A DNA stretch of 64,000 nucleotides, from NCBI GenBank assembly GCA_965246935.1, contig CBDFGC010000019.1, forward strand, positions 186,001 to 250,000, written 5' to 3'. Position numbers and translations under genes: made by a program. The notes under the pieces were generated by a model. It was not told the DNA's origin. It saw only the letters and a program-made list of their open reading frames with translations, and searched no databases. Below are positions 54,597 to 62,796 of the stretch, in pieces (the stretch's first letter is position 1; each line of letters begins with the position of its first letter). Source of the DNA: JAZKFT01 sp965246935 (GTDB lineage: Bacteria; Bacteroidota; Bacteroidia; Chitinophagales; Chitinophagaceae).

Positions 54597-55203
54597 TTAA
54601 TCTAACTCTACCTTCTCTGTCATTACATCCCAGTGAGCCAATACTACATTCCAGCGGTGCTGTTCGTCTTTAGCCAGTTTTTCCGGATCAGGATAAATTT
54701 GCTTTTTATAAGGTGCGGTCAGGCCGTGGTCGAAAGCAGCGGCACTGTTTTTATAAGTAATCGTAGTTTTCCAGTCCCAGCGGGTATCCTCGCCGCTATG
54801 CAGTTTCGGTTTTTTGCCGGTAATGCTGGTAATAGTTCCTTTTGTCATCACCTGCTTTTCCAAAGGGCGATGGTTTTTCTTCCAAAGTGTCATAAACTCT
54901 TCCGCATGGTTCCAGGTTGTTGCTCACATTTTGCCGAACAATGCCACTTACATTGCGGGTTACGCCATCGGTGGTATTGAAAGCATTCTGGTCAAGGATA
55001 ATATCGGCATTTACGGTTTTTATATTTTGCGATGGCTGCAGCAGTGGTGTTTTAATCCGCAAGGCACTGGAAACGGTATTGGTGTTATACTTCCGGTAAT
55101 ATTTCCCGGAAACAATTACTTCACTTAATGTGTCGGTTTTCATTTGAGAAAAGGCCGGGATATAAATAATTAGTATTAGCAGAATAGATTGATACTTTCT
55201 CAT
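54597..55203 (-). pseudogene. remnant: receptor-like N-terminus joined to an unrelated C-terminal fragment
   Basis: From ATG 55203 a signal peptide (SILLILIIYIPAFSQ) and the beginning of a TonB-box/plug-like segment (DTLSEVIVSGKYYRKYNTN, SALRIKTPLLQPSQNIKTV) run for ~100 residues. The frame then changes near 54900 to a different C-terminal piece (KKQIYPDPEKLAKDEQHRWN, VVLAHWDVMTEKVELD) that I cannot name. Deletion and frameshift have merged two genes. Probably non-functional. Confidence 0.55.
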
Positions 55204-55491
55204 TGGAAAACGTTTAGGCAGGTTGAGATAGTCAGCATAGAGCTATGCTGGTACCGCCATTAAATAAATGAAAGCTTAGTGTATAGCTTACTACAGCAGC
55301 AGGCAGATGGCAAACGCTGATATGCTTGTGGCATAACGCGTACACTAACCTGTAAGGCTAATAAAAATAAAATTGAAAGAAACAATCAGGTAATACCTGT
55401 AAAAAGTATAATACAACTGGCAAACAGCAAAATGCAGCAATAGTATTTGCTTTGCAAAAACAACAGATAGGTTCCTAAAGTGATATATTGG

Positions 55492-55860
55492 TTATGCCCG
55501 GGGAGGGGGAACCTGGATAGCCACAAACGCAATTGGCAGATTGGGTAACAGATCGTAACAAGTATGTATTAGTAACTGTTTATGAAAATCAGCAAGTGGT
55601 GCTTCGTACTTCACCGGAAAGTGAACCGGTAAATCATCCGAAGATTTTAGTTTAGCTGTACCGTTTCCCGCTATATCCTCTTTAGTGCTGTTGCTTAACT
55701 CAATATCAACATGATTTTTACCACCATGATGATGGACCATTGCAAGATGCTCGTGTTCAAAAAAGGTATGTGCTACTATATCCTGCACCATGGGTACAAT
55801 TGGTTTGCATATCACTGTCAGGTAAAGCAGCAGTAAATAATATGCAACAGGACTTCTCAT
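55492..55860 (-). CDS. small His-rich exported or membrane protein
   Basis: 122 residues. An N-terminal hydrophobic segment (VAYYLLLLYLTVICKPIVP) is followed by a metal-binding-like stretch TFFEHEHLAMVHHHGGKNHV and a C-terminal hydrophobic LPNLPIAFVAIQVPPPRA. Small proteins of this layout are common just upstream of metal-linked TonB receptors in Bacteroidota. It opens the metal locus, and its histidines support binding of copper, zinc or nickel. Confidence 0.65.
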   Translation of the reverse strand: MRSPVAYYLLLLYLTVICKPIVPMVQDIVAHTFFEHEHLAMVHHHGGKNHVDIELSNSTKEDIAGNGTAKLKSSDDLPVHFPVKYEAPLADFHKQLLIHTCYDLLPNLPIAFVAIQVPPPRA

Positions 55861-56575
55861 TCAGAATAAGTTACGCAGTAAAAATAACTGGTTTTAATTT
55901 ATTTTAACAAACGAAATACGCAGACTTATTACAATTGGTTTTGGTTCGTGTTAAATAACCTATAGTATAGATTATGAGTAATAAAGAGAATATTTACAGA
56001 GAGAAAGATATGTTTAGATTGAAAAGAATTCCTGTCCCAATGTACAGGAGACCCTGCTGGGCAATGTTATTAAGTTAAGGTGTGTCCATTAATTGCAGAT
56101 ACAGGTAGCAGCAGTACATTGGCTCTACATTCCCTATTGTAGATAGGGCTAAAGCCAATACATTTATAAGTATTCATTTCGTTGACTAAAGCCCAATGTC
56201 ATTAATTTAAGCCCCATCGGGGCTTTCTGTTTGTAGAGAACAAAGAGGCAAAGGCAATCATTGCCACGTAGTGGCTACCCCTCTTCTCTGATCAGGTAGC
56301 CACTACGTGGCATGCACCAACATCATTAATGTCTGTTTTCTACAAACAGGTTGCACCTACGGCGCACAGCCGCTACTCCAATCCTTAACTTAATGACATT
56401 GGGTTAAAGCCAACAGCAATTGATAAAACAAACAGTTTAGCTGCCTTCCTTAACGACATTGTCCTGTGGTAACGAAAAAAGATGACGAAGAAGATTGAAG
56501 CGAACTGTAGCGGTAGTAAATAGGAGACCCTTTGGGAAAGCGTTGTAAAACGGATTGTCTTTTGAAAAGCAGCGA
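55861..56575. other. gene-free interval holding the second MITE-like copy
   Basis: 715 bp without a gene. 56181-56414 is the MITE-like element. Around 56030-56060 and 56515-56540 the words GGAGACCCT recur (ACAGGAGACCCTGCTGGGC and TAGGAGACCCTTTGGGAAAG) as a diverged direct repeat. Confidence 0.5.
56181..56414. repeat. second copy of the MITE-like element (inverted)
   Basis: 234 bp. Terminal inverted repeats around AAAGCCCAATGTCATTAA and TTAATGACATTGGGTTAAAG, the inner pair TAGTGGCTACC and GGTAGCCACTA, and the words CTACAAACAGGTTGCACCTA are shared with 1167-1402 in reverse order. The ends have diverged. Confidence 0.78.
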
Positions 56576-57766
56576 CTAATAAAGTAATTTTTCGATCAGC
56601 TGTGCTGCTTGATTACCTGCTAACTTTTGTACCGCAGCATTACAATCTTTGCATTTGTATTTTATGACGGCAGTGAGCAACAGCGGGTACGATTCTGCCC
56701 ATTCATACGGCTTTATCTGTTGGCCTGTCCATCGCTTCTCGTTGCTGAGATAAGGCTTTTGAAAATCAAATGCTTTTTGCAGCGATTTGCCTGAAGGTGT
56801 GGTTTGCTGCCAAACATTCAGGCCTACATGTTCGGCCATCGTAGCCACATGGAAAAAGGCCTGCAAGGCAAATACCGAATAATGCAGGGCAATGGTGCGT
56901 TCCATTTCATGTGGAAAACTACCGGTATTGTCCAGTTGACTATCCAGCCGGTTCATCGCATTGGTCACAATTTTTTTTGCCAGCATCGTACTATCAACAA
57001 ACAGGGCAAATGAAAGCCGCTGGGCATCGTACCAGATGCCGTGGTTGTTGGGTGCATCCAATTCGTCCAGCCCGTTGGTACTGGTTTGCATCCAGGCCAG
57101 GAAAGCGGCAAACCATTGCTGCATCCCTTGCTGATCCTTACCCCTCCACTCCTTTGAACCGTGTAGCAGGCCAATGGCATCTACTACTTTAATGAAATGA
57201 CGGGTATCAATCAGCCCGGTGCCACGGCCGGTATTTACCCCTTTTATGGCCTGCCCGAATTCCAGGTTGGGGTTCATGCGGGTAGCGGTGTCCAGGAACC
57301 AAACCCTCAATAATCTGGTAGCCTGTGCTGCGTATTTCCCGTCTCCTGAAAAGTAATAGGCCAGGGCCAGCGTATATGCATTTTCGCAGAGCTTGGGCAT
57401 ATATTCCTTATCTAAGTAATCATGCACTTCGGGGTTGGTTTGGCCGTCTTTGCGGATGTAAGGCAGGCCATCCGGTTTGGCAGGGTCGGGCCAGAAGTAA
57501 GGCGCCAGGCTCATATAATCATGCTTGTCGCCACTCGGTGGATTGTTCTTCTTTTCCATTACGCTGTGCGGCTGCCAGTTCATTGCTTCATCTGCCGCTT
57601 TTAGCAACTGCTGATAGGCTGGCATCAGTGCAGCATCTTTACTATTCACCCGTTTTTTATTGGCCTGTAGTACACCGGCGTCGGTAGAAAAAATAGCTGG
57701 CTTTTGTGCGATGGCTGCATTGGCTATCAGCCATACGGAAATTAAAAATATTTTAATGCGTTTCAT
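56576..57766 (-). CDS. secreted alginate lyase family protein
   Basis: 396 residues from ATG 57766, with a signal peptide (IKIFLISVWLIANAAIA). The body has HDYMSLAPYFWPDPAKPDG, NLEFGQAIKGVNTGRGTGLI, DELDAPNNHGIWYDAQRLSF and FPHEMERTIALHYSVFALQA, matching the (alpha/alpha) toroid alginate lyase family (Pfam alginate_lyase, PL38-like). N-H-G and the later H/Y residues are the expected catalytic set. It would cut alginate or a related polyuronate in the periplasm. It follows the SDR gene after 380 bp of repeats. Confidence 0.83.
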   Translation of the reverse strand: MKRIKIFLISVWLIANAAIAQKPAIFSTDAGVLQANKKRVNSKDAALMPAYQQLLKAADEAMNWQPHSVMEKKNNPPSGDKHDYMSLAPYFWPDPAKPDGLPYIRKDGQTNPEVHDYLDKEYMPKLCENAYTLALAYYFSGDGKYAAQATRLLRVWFLDTATRMNPNLEFGQAIKGVNTGRGTGLIDTRHFIKVVDAIGLLHGSKEWRGKDQQGMQQWFAAFLAWMQTSTNGLDELDAPNNHGIWYDAQRLSFALFVDSTMLAKKIVTNAMNRLDSQLDNTGSFPHEMERTIALHYSVFALQAFFHVATMAEHVGLNVWQQTTPSGKSLQKAFDFQKPYLSNEKRWTGQQIKPYEWAESYPLLLTAVIKYKCKDCNAAVQKLAGNQAAQLIEKLLY

Positions 57767-57838
57767 ATGGTATAAGTCTTGCGACACATTAGATTATTGA
57801 GATCGTCACTTACTTCTATTAGCGTATTGTTTTTAGTT

Positions 57839-57870
57839 CTTCTTTCTTTGTCTTGAAACAAAGAAAGAAG
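57839..57870. repeat. perfect 13-bp-arm hairpin in the lyase-SDR spacer
   Basis: CTTCTTTCTTTGT (57839-57851) and ACAAAGAAAGAAG (57858-57870) around CTTGAA. It is followed by CCGATCCCTCCGGGCGGC-type sequence, a common dispersed block in this phylum. No gene in 57767-58146; a short plus-strand frame over the repeat is not credible. Confidence 0.6.
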
Positions 57871-58146
57871 CAAAGAAAATTCAAGACCAGGCCGATCCCT
57901 CCGGGCGGCTGGCCAGGCCTACGCCTCCCTCGGTGCAACAGTATTTTCTATCAATTACGTCTTCTTGCTTTTCTTTATTTACCCTCAAAATATTATTTCA
58001 TCGCTAAGTCTTATACATGCGTAGTTCCCAAAGCTATTTTGAACTTACTTTCTCTCGGTTTCTTATTTATATGGTTCTTGATTTTTAGGCTATGATCCAC
58101 TTCTATATGTTGTGAGCAATCAAGGTATTTTTATGATTTAATGGAA

Positions 58147-58899
58147 CTACGAATACCAGGTTCCTCCGTTAATGTCGATATTGGTTCCGGTAATAAAGGA
58201 GGATTCGCCGGAAGCAAGGTAGGCAACGAGGTCGGCTACCTCTTCGGCCTGTCCCTGCCGGCGTAGCGGCGTAGATCCGGCAACGTTGGTGCGTACCTCG
58301 GGTTTGGTAAACCGGTCGTGGAAAGAAGTGGCAATCATACCGGGCGCCACCGAATTTACCCGGATGCCCCGTGGCCCTAATTCTTTTGCCATGGCACGGG
58401 TGTACGTCATTACCGCTCCTTTTGCCGTGGCATACAACGAGGCGCCCATACCACCGCCATCACGGCCGGCCTGCGAACTAAAATTAATAATGGACGAACC
58501 GGCCGGCATATAGCCGACTGCAGCTTTAGTGGTCAGGAAAACGCTTTTCATATTAATATCCATTACCCGTTCGTACCAGGCTTCGTCCATTTCTTCAATG
58601 GGTTTGCGGGCCAGCAAGCCGCCCACCACATTGACCAGAATATGAACCTCATTGCCAAATGATTTGGTTGTTTCGGCAAACAGGTTTTGTACATCTTCCC
58701 ATTTTGTCATATCACCTTTTACAATCATACAAATACCACCTGCCTCATCAATGAGCCGCTTTGTTTCCAATGCATCCGCTTCGCTGTTCAAATAATTGAT
58801 AACCACTTTAGCGCCTTCACCGGCTAATTTAATGGATACGGCACGGCCAATATCACGGGAGCCGCCTGTGATAACTGATATTTTTTGGGAAATATTCAT
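58147..58899 (-). CDS. SDR-family reductase, likely uronate (DEH) reductase
   Basis: 250 residues from ATG 58899. Classical short-chain dehydrogenase: TGGSRDIGRAV (nucleotide binding, residues 11-21), NVVGG in place of NNAG, INFSSQAG with the catalytic Ser, YATAKGA (Tyr-x3-Lys) and INGGTWYS at the end. It sits between two alginate lyase genes on one strand. The likely substrate is therefore the unsaturated uronate-derived 4-deoxy-L-erythro-5-hexoseulose uronate, reduced with NAD(P)H. This is inferred from context; FabG-like activity cannot be excluded. Its start lies 47 bp inside the lyase gene. Confidence 0.8.
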   Translation of the reverse strand: MNISQKISVITGGSRDIGRAVSIKLAGEGAKVVINYLNSEADALETKRLIDEAGGICMIVKGDMTKWEDVQNLFAETTKSFGNEVHILVNVVGGLLARKPIEEMDEAWYERVMDINMKSVFLTTKAAVGYMPAGSSIINFSSQAGRDGGGMGASLYATAKGAVMTYTRAMAKELGPRGIRVNSVAPGMIATSFHDRFTKPEVRTNVAGSTPLRRQGQAEEVADLVAYLASGESSFITGTNIDINGGTWYS

Positions 58900-61198
58900 A
58901 ATTGTTTTTTGGTAGTTTAAATTTTTGTGAAGGAGTGAATAAGCCGATTGCATGTCCGTCCGTTGTTTTACCCTCAAGCAGGTTGTTTGGCAACGATGTA
59001 AAATCGTAGTTTGTAATTGATTTGTATTTGGGCTTTATACTGAACATTGGCCCGGTAATTACCTTGCCCCAAAAGGAGGTTACTTTACCGGAATTGTAAA
59101 TATCACAATTGGTTACGGCAATCTTATCCCAGTGCGTTTCATCGAACCGGATGGAAGCCCCACCCCGCCCCGTATTAGAAAAAATTGTATTGCTTACGTT
59201 TACGTTTTGTACGCCATACAACCGCATGCCGGCGCCCCGTTCTTTGTTGTTTACATCTTCCAGCACACAATGGTCTACCACAATGGTTGGCCCGGTGGTG
59301 CTTTCGTCGCTGCCGCCCCGGTACAGGTCCACGGCATAGCCCAGCACTTTGTAAAAGCTACAATTTTTTACCGCTACGTATTCTGCACTGTACTTACCGG
59401 CGTCCTCTTTTTCTGCCGATAAATAAATGGCATCGCCACTCATATCCCGGAACAGGCAATCCGTAAAAACCAGCGTATCGGCGTATGTGGTCCGTTGTGC
59501 CCTGAACGGACTCATAGCTGATTCGGTGAAATTGTAAAATTCACAGTTACTGATGTAGGCACTGTAATGGCCTTTCATGACAGCGGCAGGTGCAATGGCC
59601 GCATTGGCAGAGGCTTTTCCGTCAAATGCATCTGCATTAAAAGCCAGTGATTGCAGTTCCAGTATGCCTCCATCTACAATCGTAATCATAGCGGTTTTTC
59701 CTTTGCTGCCATTGTACCGGATGATGGGTTTTGTTTTTAGAGTATTGGCAGCCTGAATACGTATATAATTTTTTACAGTAACTGTTTTGTCCAGCAGGTA
59801 TTCGCCTCCTTCGGTTAATTCAAGAACGTCTCCGGCTCCGGCTTTATCTGCTGCGTCTGCCAATGTATTCTGACCTTTTTTAACCGCAATTTTTTTACCG
59901 GATAATATGTTACCTGCTGCGATTTTGGGTTGGTACCAGGCAGCACCACATTCTTCTTTTTGTACCGGCCCTGCAATCCCTTGCAGGTTATCCGGCACTA
60001 TTTCCTTAAAGCCCGGCTTCCTGAATTTCCCTGACTTTGTGGCTACACTATTGTTCAAAAAATGAAAGCCGGCCACGTTGTCGTAGGCTGTATAAACTGT
60101 ATCGGAATGCCAATTATAAAACCGGTTATTGGCAACCATTACATTTTCCGGTGGCAGGGTTCGTTCGTTGTCTTTTCCTACACAAAACTGGATGTTGACA
60201 CAGTCCCTCCACATATTACCGGTAATGGTTACATTCTTTACCTGCCGGTAACGGTTGGGTAGCGAATTCGGCACCGCATTCATTACAGCCAGTGCCGCAA
60301 AAAAACGGTCGCCGGCCAGGTCATAGAAGCGATTGTTCCGGATGATATGGCCTTCATTAATTACCCGGATACCGCCGGTGTAAGGCTTTCCGTTTCCAAT
60401 AAAGGCATTGCCTTCTACCAGGTTGCGGTCGCCATGCCGCAGGGCCAGCACCCCAACAGATTCGTAGAAAGTATTATTCCGGATAATATTATCACAGCTT
60501 TTAATGGAAACGATTTCTACCTCACCGTCGCAGTGTTCAAAAAAGTTATTTTGTATTTGGGTATACGATGAACTAAAGGATGATTGCGAGGTACCTACCC
60601 GGATGGTTTCGCCACCGTTTGATCCTAAGTTCGGGCGTTCGCCAAAATAATTGTATTCAATGATATGATGGTTTTGCTGGTTTCGTTCTTCATCCAGGAT
60701 AACGGCAAACGTAACGCCGTTATTTAATTTACCTTGTATGCTGTTGTGGTCGAAACGATTGCTGCGGCCATACAATAAAATCCATGAATTTTCTGTTTCG
60801 CGGCTGGGCGGGTTGTAACTATCAATGGCACAAGCCGTAATGCGACAATTATTGGCAACCTCGTCCCCGGCCCGGAACTCAATGGCAGCGCCTTTCGGTG
60901 CATAACCGTTGGTAAAATAAAATCCATTCACCTCCATGTATGTTCCGGCTAACCGCAATACGGATGCCCCCGAAATAATAACGCCACCCGGTGATTGGGC
61001 TTTTATAACAATTGGTTTGGACGGTTCTCCTTTTCCGGCAATCATTATTTCTACATCTGTATATATGCCATTCTTTACAATAATGGAATCACCGGGTTTT
61101 GCATTTTGTACAGCCATCGATAGTTGTTCAATGGTGTATTGAGCCTGTAACCGGGTAACAATAATTGTGATAATACAGAGTAGTATCTTTTTAATCAT
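58853..61198 (-). CDS. PL6-family alginate (poly-mannuronate) lyase
   Basis: 781 residues with signal peptide (IKKILLCIITIIVTRLQAQ). The N-terminal right-handed beta-helix (about 20-420) is PL6/chondroitinase-B-like: LDEERNQQNHHIIEYNYFGE, SNGGETIRVGTSQ, VEIVSIKSCDN (K233 as catalytic base) and VLALRHGDRNLVEGN (R254). A second beta-helix (430-740) completes the two-domain type. It cleaves alginate by beta-elimination, usually at MG or M blocks. It overlaps the SDR gene by 47 bp, an unusually long overlap that suggests coupled translation. Confidence 0.9.
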   Translation of the reverse strand: MIKKILLCIITIIVTRLQAQYTIEQLSMAVQNAKPGDSIIVKNGIYTDVEIMIAGKGEPSKPIVIKAQSPGGVIISGASVLRLAGTYMEVNGFYFTNGYAPKGAAIEFRAGDEVANNCRITACAIDSYNPPSRETENSWILLYGRSNRFDHNSIQGKLNNGVTFAVILDEERNQQNHHIIEYNYFGERPNLGSNGGETIRVGTSQSSFSSSYTQIQNNFFEHCDGEVEIVSIKSCDNIIRNNTFYESVGVLALRHGDRNLVEGNAFIGNGKPYTGGIRVINEGHIIRNNRFYDLAGDRFFAALAVMNAVPNSLPNRYRQVKNVTITGNMWRDCVNIQFCVGKDNERTLPPENVMVANNRFYNWHSDTVYTAYDNVAGFHFLNNSVATKSGKFRKPGFKEIVPDNLQGIAGPVQKEECGAAWYQPKIAAGNILSGKKIAVKKGQNTLADAADKAGAGDVLELTEGGEYLLDKTVTVKNYIRIQAANTLKTKPIIRYNGSKGKTAMITIVDGGILELQSLAFNADAFDGKASANAAIAPAAVMKGHYSAYISNCEFYNFTESAMSPFRAQRTTYADTLVFTDCLFRDMSGDAIYLSAEKEDAGKYSAEYVAVKNCSFYKVLGYAVDLYRGGSDESTTGPTIVVDHCVLEDVNNKERGAGMRLYGVQNVNVSNTIFSNTGRGGASIRFDETHWDKIAVTNCDIYNSGKVTSFWGKVITGPMFSIKPKYKSITNYDFTSLPNNLLEGKTTDGHAIGLFTPSQKFKLPKNNYEYFPKNISYHRRLP

Positions 61199-61839
61199 AT
61201 GTACAATCTTGAGGCAATGGTTAAGTGGCGTTTAATCAATACAACGGATTAAAATCCGTTGCCATTCATAACACAACGGATTAAAATCCGTTGCCATTCA
61301 TAACACAACGGATTAAAATCCGTTGCTACAAAACAGGTCGCCTCTACGAGGCTATGCGTGTGAAATACAAATACGGGTGTGAAATTTAAACTTGTAGTGC
61401 CGTAGGCACGATTAGTATTGTAGCTAGGGATTTTAATCCTTGGAATGTACAGACCGGGTGTGATTAATAAACCAACGTCGCAAATTGCTTAATAGTAGTA
61501 CAACTTTTCAACGGTGCCCTCACCCCCGGCCCCTCTCCATCCTTCGGATAGAGAGGGGTGCCTCTGTATAGCTTTCAATATGGAATTTATCAGCGGATTC
61601 AAAAATGATGAGTTTGCTTAATAGTAGTACTTATTTCAACGGTGCCAACGCCAGCCTCATCCGCCTTTCAGGCACCTTCTCCATGAGGAGAAGGAAAGCG
61701 GATGCAATTGATTCGTTCCTTTCTTATTCCATTGCCTGGCCCATAAAAATTAAACTCCGAACCAGGCTACCCGTGATGAGTATGAACAACGTTAGAACAG
61801 CAGCAATCAAAAATCACAATTCATAAATCAAAAATCCCC
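61199..61839. other. repeat-rich gene-free interval
   Basis: 640 bp upstream of the PL6 gene. It contains the three 32-bp palindromic units (61242-61325), the words GTGCCGTAGGCAC, and two direct copies of TTGCTTAATAGTAGTAC (61485 and 61614) each followed by TTTCAACGGTGCC and a different hairpin (CTCTCCATCCTTCGGATAGAGAG; CTTCTCCATGAGGAGAAG). No gene is seen. The promoter of the PL6 operon should lie near its left end, but no clear box was found. Confidence 0.55.
61242..61325. repeat. three tandem 32-bp palindromic repeats
   Basis: Starts at 61242, 61274 and 61306. Each contains the 20-bp palindrome CAACGGATTAAAATCCGTTG followed (in the first two) by CCATTCATAACA. The spacer is constant, so this is not a CRISPR. 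It may be a cluster of protein-binding or terminator hairpins. Confidence 0.75.
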
Positions 61840-62550
61840 TCATTGGTTCAATGATTTTGCAAAATCCATGACACCTGTTAAATGTTCTTTCATGATGCTG
61901 CTTGCTTTCCTGCAATCTCCTTTTGTTATATAAGTAAACATTAGTTTATGTTCTTCTAATGCTTTTTGGGTAATGGTTTCACATACCTTAAAAATGGAGT
62001 AGTTGGAAATAATATCCGGGATGATGATCAGCAGCAACGACTTTAATACTTTGTTTTTACTACATTCTGCAATCGCTAAGTGAAACATCAGGTCTTCTTC
62101 TACCGCACTGATATTCCTGGCCGCTTTCTCCAGGTAATTGTTAAGGGATATTTCCAGTTGTAGCAGGTTGGCTGCTGTTCTTCTTTCACAAGCCAGGGAA
62201 ATCGTAGCCGTCTCCAGTAGTTCACGGGTTTCTACCAGGGATAGGAAGGAACCTGAATCCATTTTGAGTACGTCGGAAATTAAACCTTCTAATGCCGTAA
62301 TGCCAATGCCGGCTACAAAAGTTCCGCTTTGCGGCCTGGTTTTTAAAATCCCGTAAAATTCCAGTTTGCGAATGGCATCCCGTACCTGCGTACGGCCAAC
62401 TCCAAATTTTTCAGAAAGCTTCCGTTCCGGTGGCAGGCGGTCACCGGGCTTTAACTGCCCCGACGATAATAAATCTTTTACCTGCCGGATAATAACATCC
62501 ACAGGCTTTTCTATTTCTACTTCTTTAAATCGTTTAAGCACTTCTTCCAT
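61840..62550 (-). CDS. FadR-subfamily GntR regulator of the alginate locus
   Basis: 236 residues from ATG 62550. A longer frame starting in the operator at 62613 is unlikely. The N-terminal winged helix is typical GntR (GQLKPGDRLPPERKLSEKFG, GRTQVRDAIRKLEFYGIL, SGTFVA), and the all-helical C-terminal FCD domain (ETRELLETATISLACERR, DLMFHLAIAECSKN, EEHKLMFTYITKGD) binds a small acid and metal. It is divergent from susC and upstream of the PL6 operon. Two identical palindromes in the divergent promoter region are its probable targets. It likely represses until an alginate breakdown product binds. Confidence 0.9.
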   Translation of the reverse strand: MEEVLKRFKEVEIEKPVDVIIRQVKDLLSSGQLKPGDRLPPERKLSEKFGVGRTQVRDAIRKLEFYGILKTRPQSGTFVAGIGITALEGLISDVLKMDSGSFLSLVETRELLETATISLACERRTAANLLQLEISLNNYLEKAARNISAVEEDLMFHLAIAECSKNKVLKSLLLIIIPDIISNYSIFKVCETITQKALEEHKLMFTYITKGDCRKASSIMKEHLTGVMDFAKSLNQ

Positions 62551-62601
62551 ACAAGCAATTCTAATCAACGGCAATTGTACAATTAAAAATGGATTCAAAA
62601 A

Positions 62602-62613
62602 TTGGTCGACCAA
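62602..62613. promoter_or_regulatory. FadR-type operator 1
   Basis: TTGGTCGACCAA, a perfect 12-bp palindrome, matching the TGGTC-GACCA type site known for the GntR/FadR subfamily. It lies 52 bp before the regulator's ATG, so autoregulation is likely. Confidence 0.7.
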
Positions 62614-62717
62614 AATAAATTATGGTCAAAGTACAGCAACAGGCCACAGTTCAATATACATCACCGTTTCGGGAACGTTCCCGGTAATTTTTTTTAATAA
62701 TCTGGTAAAAAGATTGA

Positions 62718-62729
62718 TTGGTCGACCAA
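62718..62729. promoter_or_regulatory. FadR-type operator 2, upstream of susC
   Basis: The same TTGGTCGACCAA 116 bp further on, extended to ATTGGTCGACCAAT. A TACATTTA box (62739-62746), similar to TAnnTTTG, follows at 9 bp, so a bound regulator would cover the susC promoter. Confidence 0.7.
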
Positions 62730-62796
62730 TTTTCACCCTACATTTAGCCCTCGAAATTCTACTAATTTCATTCGATTGCTAATTCAAACTGCTATT

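Noticed and set aside
57853..58095. 80-codon plus-strand gene
   Set aside because: Lies across a hairpin repeat and a commonly dispersed block between two minus-strand genes.
61242..61325. Short CRISPR array
   Set aside because: The spacers are identical (CCATTCATAACA), only three units exist, and no cas gene is near.
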